This document shows positions 56,520 through 64,000 of a DNA stretch of 64,000 nucleotides, piece by piece (position 1 is the first letter of the stretch; each line of letters opens with the position of its first letter). Source of the DNA: Atherix ibis (lineage: Eukaryota > Arthropoda > Insecta > Diptera > Athericidae). Below the pieces are notes generated by a model. It was not told where the DNA came from. It did no database searches and worked only from the letters and a program-made list of their open reading frames with translations. The stretch covers positions 86,373,696-86,437,695 of the forward strand of contig OY282606.1 of assembly GCA_958298945.1 (NCBI GenBank). Reading direction: 5' to 3'. Both the position numbers and the translations under genes were made by a program.

Positions 56520-57990
56520 ATTATATTATTGTCATTTGTCTTATTATGAGTATTTATTTATTATAATTCTAGAGAAAAAAGTTAATCGTAGTTTGGGGGG
56601 ATGTTATCTTAGAATTCCTAGAAGATAAACCTATATTAAAGTACAAGAAAATATTGTAACATTAAATTTAAACACATTTATTCAGTTTTCTTGTTTATCC
56701 ATTTGACATTAAAATAGTTTATATTGAAAACAAATTATGAAGAGGCTTTTGAGATTCTCATTAAAAGGAGTCTCCCGCATGCAACTTAAGAATAAACATT
56801 TTCTCATTACATATAATCCATAGACATTATATCTTTACATATTCTTAGCTAGTCAATATTTGTACACAAGTACATTATTGTAAATAATTTGAATATTTAA
56901 TTTTTAAGAGTACATTTCTTAATTCATACAATAAAAATCCCTTGATTATTCCATTTTATATAAATGTATAAAATAAATACATAAATACATTTATATAGAA
57001 ATGATATTAATTTTTATGCGCTTCTTTTTATATTTTACCCAATTTATTGTATAATAAATACATAATATTAAATATAATATATTTTTTTTGTTTCGATTAT
57101 TATTTATGCATTTTTATTCCAATTTTTATTTTTTTTTGTAAATTCTGCAATTAATATATTGGCATAATAATATTTCTTATATTTTTAAATAGCTTAATTT
57201 TTATTATAAAAATACACACGCTTCAAAATAATATCTTAAAATAAAAATTCAAAAATTATTGCGCTTAGTTTATATCACTGAATAAAGCTTAAATTATATA
57301 TGTACTATAATATATATTAAATTTATCCCCAAAAAATAAAAAAAAAACTTCCCCAAAAAATATTTATGCAAAAAAATAACAATTCTTATCTTATTTAATA
57401 AAAAAAAACTTGTTTTTTATAGCTAAAAGAAATATTGAAAAAAATTCAATTATTCCTTTTGTACTTCTTAGTATATTTGCTAATTTAAAAAGTAAATCTA
57501 AAAATTGATTCAATAAAATGGCTAAGAAATGGCTTCAATTTTTTAATATCTTAAATTAGGTTTTCGGTAATATTAATTAATTTTTATTATTGTATATTTC
57601 TTCTTTCAATTTTTATTTTTTAGTAATGTATTCAAATTAATTTGTGTAGTTTTTACTTAAACTCAAAATAGTCTTATTGGAAACTAGTAGGACTAAAAGG
57701 ATTTTTAATAATGTATTCAGAAAAAATCTCCTGAAAATACTCGTTTTTAAAAAGTTTAATCAGAAATAATTTAATTCTTTTAGGTCTGCCGTTATGCGTT
57801 ATTAATTTTAATTTTTTTTTTAATATCACTTCGAGTAATATTTTTACCCAACACCCAGTTAAAAATTTATGTTAAAAATTTATGTCACTCCAAAAAATCA
57901 CTCTAAATTAATAATTTTCATAATCTGCAATTTAACGAGCAACATTTACGGCCGCACCCAACTCACCACCAGGCAAATTAAGATCTTGGT
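56520..57990. other. Very AT-rich intergenic DNA, nothing recognised
   Basis: Almost pure A/T stretches. No credible exon or repeat end. Confidence 0.5.
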
Positions 57991-58002
57991 AGGAAAGATG
58001 GC

Positions 58003-58129
58003 TTAGCCAGATTTTAAACCTGAGTTTCGAACGACAGCTCTCTCTCAACACACTGGCCTATATATTTTATATAGGCCAGTGTGTTGAGAGAGAGCTGTCG
58101 TTCGAAAGTCAGGTTTAAAATCTGGCTAA
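58003..58129. repeat. Hairpin with 62-base arms
   Basis: The left arm 58003-58064 and right arm 58068-58129 are complementary with a single mismatch and a TTT spacer. The sequence is of mixed composition (for example CTCTCTCAACACACTGGCCT), so chance is excluded. It can fold as a near-perfect hairpin in DNA or RNA. The open frames on both strands through it mirror each other. Confidence 0.95.
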
Positions 58130-58159
58130 ACCGGCCTAAATATTCGGAAACCAGTCCAA

Positions 58160-58316
58160 ATGTTTGGGTACTACCCAAGATTAGAAGTACACACAACTTC
58201 CAGTTGAAGATCCTTCAATCTGCTATCTGCAAAATTTTTGGATACTACCCAAGATACTACACGCACACAACTTCCAGTTGAAGATCCTTCAATCTACCAT
58301 CTGCCAAAATTACGTA
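58160..58316. repeat. Two tandem copies of a roughly 75-base unit
   Basis: The words ACTACCCAAGAT, ACACAACTTCCAGTTGAAGA and TCCTTCAATCT occur in the same order in two adjacent blocks (from about 58168 and 58242), with point differences. The array begins about 30 bases after the large hairpin. Confidence 0.85.
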
Positions 58317-58559
58317 ATTTTCCTTACAATTTTGCATAATCTCAGGGATAGCTGCCTTTTCTTTGACTTTTTCTCTGGCGGAATTCTACCTATATCAGTG
58401 CTACTTGGCCCTTTTGCTTTATTTCTAACCTCTCTTTTTATAAATTCATAACTCACGTAGGTCTTGCTAGCCAAATATAAACTATACACTCATTTTTACA
58501 TAACTAACCGTTTCATATTGTGAAACTGTTTGCTTGTATGTAAGGTCTATGAGACAAAA

Positions 58560-58930
58560 GCCAGAGGGCATTCTGTAGTGCCACGACCATGCGGCAGTTT
58601 GGTGATTTCATGTTATGGGTTGACATTGTCAGTTTACCAAAGGAAACTGGCCGATAGTTAGAGGAAGCTGAAAATTTATAAAATGTATGACCTTCACTAG
58701 AAACTTTAACAAAGGACTTGTTGGTTCTAGGAACTTCAGAATGGAAGCAATCCTATTAAAAAAGAAATTCTCTGTTAGGCGGCATTCATTTAAAATATGG
58801 GAAAATGTGAGTTGAAAGTCGCAGAAAACGCATGAAGGACGGAGTTGGTAACCGGAGAATAAATCATGGATAAGTAACATTGGCCAATTCAAATTTTAAA
58901 AAGTTTCCTTGCCCAGAATTACGAAATGAA
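58560..58930 (-). pseudogene. Non-LTR retrotransposon C-terminal fragment
   Basis: The minus-strand frame 58892-58629 has GYQLRPSCVFCDFQLTFSHI then LNECRLTENFF, the PxCxxCxxxxTxxHILxxC motif found after the RNase H domain in jockey/R1-type ORF2 proteins. It is open for 87 codons but with no ends or other domains. Confidence 0.65.
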
Positions 58931-59149
58931 ATCTTTTACTGTTGGTCCAGTCTGGTTGGAGTTTAAATGCCATTTGGTCATCTACTGGCTAGTTTGGTAT
59001 TTAGATGGAAACAGGAAGTAATTAATATTTGCTAATATATTCATTTATGTATGACGTTTTCCGACAGATGGAGTTAAAAGCAAATAAGTCACTAACCACT
59101 AGTCGAGTGTTTGAAAGGTAGACATTTAAATATTTTAAAAATTATTGTA

Positions 59150-59800
59150 GTGTATCAAAAGTTATTCAAGTTCAAAAAATAAACCATAATAAAGAGAAAA
59201 TTCGCTATAAATTTCGACTGGTCAACCAATTACCGAAAACAAGCGATGAATTTCTTGAAAAAATTGACCAAGACCGAATATTCGTCATCAAACCATTTGC
59301 GAAAGACTGCGTTCAAAAAGAAATTCGATGATGAGTGGGAAAAATAAGATGAACTGATTTAACATCTGCGATGCGTTGCTGCAGCGCAATGAAATTGAGC
59401 CATTTCTGAAGAAAATCATAACTGGCGATGAAAAATTAAAAAAATACGAGAATATTGATTACGAACAATTCAAAGCCAGGATTGACAGCCAATAAGGTTA
59501 TGCTGCCTCGGTACTGTACTGTGAGCAACTCAACAGATTACGACAACCGATTAAGAGAAAACATCTAGAATTGATCAATAGGGAGGAGGTCGTCTTCCAA
59601 CACGATAACGCTCGACCATACACATCTTTGATTAAATTCTCGCCAAAAATTAAAATATCTTTCCTGGGAAGTTTTGATCCGTCCACCAGTCATAGCACCC
59701 TAGGATTTCTACTTATTTCGGAATTATGGCTCTGCTCGAAACTTTTCAAAGTATTATCAATAATAATGGAGAATATTTGGTTTGAATAAATTGATTTTAA
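59150..59800 (+). mobile_element. Cecropia/mellifera-type mariner relic (copy 2)
   Basis: Plus-strand traces in order: LVNQLPKTSDEFLEKI-like sequence, CDALLQRNEIEPFLKKIITG with DEK (first catalytic Asp block), YCEQLNRLRQPIKRKHLELI, and NREEVVFQHDNARPYTSLIK (second Asp retained). It then diverges before a weak SxxHST match to the final block. No ends found. It lies 90 bases from a better copy of a related family. Confidence 0.65.
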
Positions 59801-59894
59801 CATTCTGATTTAGACGTCTCTATTTTACTCAAAAATCTTTCGTGTTGTCATATAACCTTCAAGGTCGTGGTGATGTTGAATATTCCTAAATATA

Positions 59895-61050
59895 AGGTGT
59901 AGTAAAAAGAAATCCATTATTTTTGCATTAAATTGAAGGTTTTATTTAGCATAGATAGAATGTAACGATTTAGGTCCTCCATTTTGGAGGTAATTTCATA
60001 ATGCCTCTCTCATAGAAACCCTCATCCCTTTTGGCAAAAAACTGGGACAGTCGATTTTCACAATCTTATCTTGAGGCGAATTTTTCACCTGCAAAATCAT
60101 TTGTCATAGACAGGAAGAGGTGGTAATCACTTGGTGCCAAGTCCGGACTATAAGGTGGATTCATAAGAACATCCCAACCAAGGTCCCGGAACTTCTGGCG
60201 AGTCACTATCGATGTATGCGGCCTGGCGTTGTCCTGATGGAACACAATTCCTCTCCTATTGGCCAAAGCTGGCCGCTTCTGGGCGATTGCTTCTTTCAGA
60301 CGGTCCAATTGTTGACAGTATAGGTCCGAATTAAGAGTTCGGCCGTAGGGGAGCAGGACATAGTAAATGATTTCCTGCCAGTCCCACCAAACACACAGCA
60401 AAACCTTCCTGGCTGTCAATCCTGGCTTGACCACCGTTTGCGCCGGGTGACCGCGATTTGACCACGACCGTTGTCGTAAGTGACCCACTTTTCATCACCA
60501 GTAACCATCCGCTTCAGAAATGGATCGATATTGTTGCGATTCAGCAGCGATTCGCAGATGGAAATTCGGTCCATAAGGTTTTTTGGCGATAACTCGTGTG
60601 GCACCCATACATCGAGCTTCTTTTTGTATCCAGCCTTATTTTAGTGGTTCCAAACGGGTTTTTGTGCAATGTTTAGCTCCTGGGCAATGATATTTCCATT
60701 ATTTTATCGACATTTTCGACAATTGGCCTTCCAGATCGTGGTGCATCTTTGACATCAAAATTACCGGAACGGAATCGACGAAACCAAAATTGCGGGTGAT
60801 TGACTGTTACAGTATCAGGACCATAAACACTATTCACATTTTCAGCTGCCTGTCTTGCGTTTTCGCCTTTATCGAAGATAAATAAAAAAAATACTCAGTC
60901 AAGTAATCACAAAACTGTATGAGAAGCTTTTTTAGTACGAAATCTTATCTTTCTAATAAAGATCGCAACCCGATCGCACTTTTAAAACGGCAGATACAGA
61001 CTCCTAAAGCCATCTCTTGGCAAAATAATGGATTACTTTTTACTACACCT
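59895..61050 (-). mobile_element. Cecropia/mellifera-type mariner (copy 3)
   Basis: The ends AGGTGTAGTAAAAAGAAATC (59895) and TTACTTTTTACTACACCT (61050) are inverted and flanked by TA. Minus-strand transposase: VPHELSPKNLMDRISICESL, FLKRMVTGDEKWVTYDN (60604-60416), KVLLCVWWDWQEIIYYVLLP, RRGIVFHQDNARPHTSIVTR and NPPYSPDLAPSDYHLFLSMT (60488-60066). The two main frames overlap but are out of phase, and the N-terminal HTH region near 60.65-60.85 kb is frameshifted. All three catalytic Asp codons are still present. Confidence 0.88.
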
Positions 61051-61059
61051 TATATAAAA

Positions 61060-62225
61060 GGAGATGGCAAATAATACAGTATCTTGGTTAGAATTATGAA
61101 TTTTACGCTCAATTAGTAGGTACGTAGGCCTTCCCATGTTACAATTTAGAATCTTCAAAAGATAAAATTATTCTAAATTAGCGTTAGTACAAATTTTTTC
61201 CTAAAAAAAAGACAATTCAATAAAATTCCAAAATTAAGCTTCTTATATAAAATAATTTTCAACTATTACATTTCTTGCGTTAATTAACTGAATTAATCGA
61301 ATACATTACTAAGTGTTTGTTAATTTTTTTAAATTATTTTATCTCTACATTACCAAGCATCTAATTTATGTAAAGCTCTTAAGCCAATAAGTTCTTTATA
61401 AAAATTATATGAAATTAATAAATAACAACAATTACATATCCTTTCATTACATTATAAATTATTTCAATAATTATATCATAAGTGAATATCATTTAATTTT
61501 TAATAGTATATATGTTTTTTCCTTTTCTGATACTTTGCTTATAAAATTTCTCTTTATACATTCATTTATGGTATATACCATCATTTTTGTTATATTATAT
61601 ATATTTGTTATAGTCAAATTTGTTATACAATATCCTAACTAAGATATTTTATGCTCGAATTAATCAAATCTAGAAAAATTCTTGTATTGCAATTATTCTA
61701 CTTGTACTCATTATATATAAAAAAAAATATATTTCGAAAAAAATGGCAATTTTTAATAATGCTAATTGAAAACTTAAGTATAAAAATCGCAATTATTTTT
61801 AAGAAGAAAAAAAAATGGAAAAAATATTATTAAATAAGATTTTCTTTACATTTAATATTATATGCGATAATGACAACTATCGTGTATATGATATTAACTC
61901 TGATATTTGCCCAAAATTTGCATATTTTTGATAAAAATTCGAGTTTTTTTTTCTCGAGTTAATATATATTTAATAATACCTAACATATTATAGCGATTAG
62001 GTTTTTTACTTTTTAATATAGACTATTTGCTAATGGAACGCTATAGAAGCTTTATCTGTAAGCATTTTCGTTCTTAAAGTTATCAAAAACAGTTTAATAT
62101 TTTGTTTTTCATTAAAATAACTTTTTTGAAATTTTGGAAAATATTCTCAAAAAAAAAAAAATGAACTTATCAATATTATATATTTTCTAAATTTATTTTC
62201 ACGAAAATTAAATTGGAAGCTATAA
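61060..62225. other. Very AT-rich intergenic DNA, nothing recognised
   Basis: Open frames at 61409-61642 and 61651-61833 consist almost entirely of Ile/Asn/Phe/Lys/Tyr and are expected by chance here. Confidence 0.5.
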
Positions 62226-62460
62226 CACAGGTTATTCATTTAGGGTTTCGGTTTCGGAAAGTACAGCCCTATTATTGAACAGTTGTCAAAGTAGAATTTG
62301 TTTAGTTTAAAAATTTACATTTTACATTATAGATCGTCTTACCATCCAACAATATGCAAAATATACGCCGATTGTATGGTGGAACAAAACAAGCTTTGGA
62401 TGCTGATTTTTCGAACAAAATTTTCTTCAGCGATGAAACTCATTTTTTGCTAGGTAGATA

Positions 62461-63700
62461 CGAGGGTCATTCAACAAGTACTTATCCTACAAAAGAAAAA
62501 CGAAAATTTTTGGAAAGGTGGCGATGCTCTAACTTTTTTAACCCGTCCAAAAAATACATTTTCTCGAGGGAAGCAAAATAGGCCTCCGTGGCGACGATGA
62601 CCTCCTCATTCGACCCAAATCTATTCCCGGCGAGTGATTTTTCCAGGTTTGGAAATAAAAAGTAGTCACAGGGGGCCAAATCTGGAGAGTACGGTGGATG
62701 GGGCAGCAATTCGTAGCGCAATTCGACCAATTTGGCCATGGCGACGGCGGAGGTGTGAGCCGGCGCGTTGTCGTGGTGGAACAGCACTTTTTTCTTCGCA
62801 AAGCGGGGCCGCTTTTTCTTCAATTCGACGTCAGATCGGCCCAATAAGTCAGCATAGTAGCGCCCCGTGATTGTTTTACCCTTCTCGAGGTAATCGATGT
62901 GGATCACACCTTGTGAATCCCAGAAGACGGTGGCCATCACCTTTCCGGCCGATCGAACAGTCTTCGCCTTCTTCGGAGCACGTTCGCCGGGTGAAGTCCA
63001 CTGTTTCGACTGTTCCTTGGTCTCTGGTGTGTACCAGTGAATCCATGTTTCGTCGACGGTCACGAAACGACGCAAGAACTCCGCTGGATTGCGCTGAAAC
63101 AGCGCCAAACACGTCGCCGATGTGGTCTCACGGTTGCGCTTGTTTTCCGGTGTGAGCAAACGCGGCACCCATCGCGCCGACAGCTTTCTCATGCCCAGTT
63201 CTTCGTGTAGAATATGATGCACCGTTCCTACTGCGATGCCCACAGTCTCAGCTATCTCGTGAACCTTCAATCGACGGTCTGCCAACACGAGAAAGTGAAC
63301 TTTTTTAACGTTTTCCTCCGTAGCAGCCGTTTTCGGGGCACCTGGGCGTGGCTCATCAAAAACCGACGTGCGGCCACGAACAAACTCGTTGAACCAATTC
63401 TTTACGGTCGCCATCGAAGGAGAAGAGTCACCATACACAGCATCCAAGCGATCTTTGATTTCGCTGCGCGTTTTCCCTTCCAAAAACAAGAATCTAATCA
63501 CCGAACGATATTGTTCTTTTTCCATTTTTGTGCAACCGACCGACACGCTCGCTTTCAAAGGCTCTCAAAACAAAACTAATGAAGGGAATCGACTGAAACT
63601 TGGACAGTAGGCTACTAAAAGAATGTGCTGTGTGATGGTAAATTTCTTTTGTGCGAGCAGTCCCATCGGGCGGTGAGGCTAAGTACTTGTTGAATGACCC
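62461..63700 (-). mobile_element. Irritans-type mariner, copy 2, nearly intact
   Basis: The left end CGAGGGTCATTCAACAAGTA follows TA at 62459-62460. The right end is ACTTGTTGAATGACCC, with the outermost bases changed. It is about 1240 bp with one uninterrupted transposase frame on the minus strand and an intact 5' UTR, in contrast to the copy at 55257. It is inserted in an older relic. Confidence 0.9.
62482..63525 (-). CDS. Irritans-type mariner transposase with altered C-terminus
   Basis: A frame of 347 residues from the ATG at 63525 (MEKEQYRSVIRFLFLEGKTR). I reject the frame's further upstream extension because it lacks an ATG. An N-terminal HTH region includes KVHEIAETVGIAVGTVHHIL. The catalytic blocks are VTVDETWIHWYTPETKEQSK, LFHHDNAPAHTSAVAM and HPPYSPDLAPCDYFLF, with 34 residues between the second and third Asp as in active mariners. 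After LKKLEHR the frame departs from the family. A deletion of about 50 bases, relative to the copy at 55257, removes the natural end (WAKCIELEGDYVEK-like) and reads instead into HLSKNFRFSFVG and a stop inside the inverted end. Such a protein would lack about 15 C-terminal residues, so activity is doubtful. Confidence 0.8.
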   Translation of the reverse strand: MEKEQYRSVIRFLFLEGKTRSEIKDRLDAVYGDSSPSMATVKNWFNEFVRGRTSVFDEPRPGAPKTAATEENVKKVHFLVLADRRLKVHEIAETVGIAVGTVHHILHEELGMRKLSARWVPRLLTPENKRNRETTSATCLALFQRNPAEFLRRFVTVDETWIHWYTPETKEQSKQWTSPGERAPKKAKTVRSAGKVMATVFWDSQGVIHIDYLEKGKTITGRYYADLLGRSDVELKKKRPRFAKKKVLFHHDNAPAHTSAVAMAKLVELRYELLPHPPYSPDLAPCDYFLFPNLEKSLAGNRFGSNEEVIVATEAYFASLEKMYFLDGLKKLEHRHLSKNFRFSFVG

Positions 63701-63869
63701 ACGAACATGATGGGGCTCTGATAATCCACAAGTGACTATAGAAAAGCATTTGTATCTGAAAAAAGTAACTGAAAATGTCATTGGTCGGTATTTCTTTAGG
63801 TCTGAAAGTGAAGGAGAGACTGTAACCTTAAATTCTGACCGGTATGACCTATAACAACCAGATTTTTTT

Positions 63870-64000
63870 AACTTGAAAATTTTTAATCTATATTTTCTAG
63901 TTCTTAGGATTTAATAAATAATATGTTGGAATAAAAATTTTATAAAAATCAGAATTTTGATTATGTTTTATTTAACTTTACTTTTTAAAAGCAGAAATTG
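63870..64000. other. AT-rich DNA to the window edge
   Basis: Nothing recognised. Confidence 0.4.

Larger units (their letters stand above)
62230..63870 (+). mobile_element. IS630/mariner-like relic split by an irritans mariner
   Basis: The left half (62230-62460) ends with FSNKIFFSDETHFLLGR on the plus strand. The right half (63701-63870) resumes with the GGGGCTCTGATAATCCACAA tract, the equivalent of the GSENPQVTIEK block. In intact relatives these blocks are adjacent, so the mariner at 62461-63700 inserted here at a TA. Confidence 0.65.

Noticed and set aside
58014..58281. Opposing frames through the 58 kb hairpin
   Set aside because: Each is the mirror of the other arm of the inverted repeat. 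No independent coding evidence.
61409..61833. Two plus-strand frames of 77 and 60 codons
   Set aside because: Composition is almost entirely Ile/Asn/Phe/Lys/Tyr, as expected from random AT-rich sequence. No splice, promoter or family evidence.

Overview
The window is a piece of an AT-rich insect nuclear genome. Long A/T tracts, spliced genes with GT-AG introns, a TATA-plus-initiator promoter, AATAAA poly(A) signals and many mariner-type transposons of insect subfamilies all point that way. A dipteran is my best guess but the sequence does not prove it. Nothing looks prokaryotic, viral or organellar.

Four host genes can be supported, all on the + strand. (1) A secreted two-chain insulin/relaxin-like prohormone lies at about 9525-17184. 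Its B-chain exon (9959-10181) and A-chain exon (16907-17184) are separated by a 6.7 kb intron that holds two dead mariner copies. (2) A two-exon DPM2-like gene (19491-19794) encodes the small membrane subunit of dolichol-phosphate mannose synthase. (3) An intronless nicotinamide riboside kinase gene (ATG at 20682) follows it within 0.9 kb. (4) An intronless, cysteine-free, acidic secreted protein with internal repeats (49255-50424) has its own TATA/Inr promoter. The genes do not form an operon. DPM2 and the kinase are simply close neighbours.

Most other recognisable sequence is repeats. There are five Mos1-like (mauritiana) mariners (14.3, 29.5, 38.0, 45.8 and 52.3 kb). Four belong to a second mariner family with ends of the type CGAGGTCTGTTCAAAAAGTA (11.1, 26.4, 35.3 and 42.6 kb), and two of these are snap-back derivatives with two inverted 5' ends. 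Two are irritans-type (55.3 and 62.5 kb). Three are cecropia/mellifera-type (32.2, 59.2 and 59.9 kb). An older IS630/mariner-like family with the motif WPPRSCDLTPLD is scattered as relics from 3.8 to 63.9 kb and serves as the landing site for younger elements. There are also four non-LTR retrotransposon fragments, a tRNA-derived SINE-like piece, and a 2 kb non-autonomous DNA transposon at 1.1-3.2 kb.

Tandem and inverted repeats stand out. A 1.6 kb minisatellite with higher-order duplication lies at 22.4-24.0 kb. A 26-bp-period array carries TGACCTTGA near 18.0 kb. Long near-perfect hairpins lie at 24.25, 33.2, 51.0 and 58.0 kb. The observations most worth following up are the insulin-like gene with non-canonical cysteine spacing, the mobilised snap-back mariner derivative, the 62-bp-arm hairpin and the periodic nuclear-receptor-type sites.
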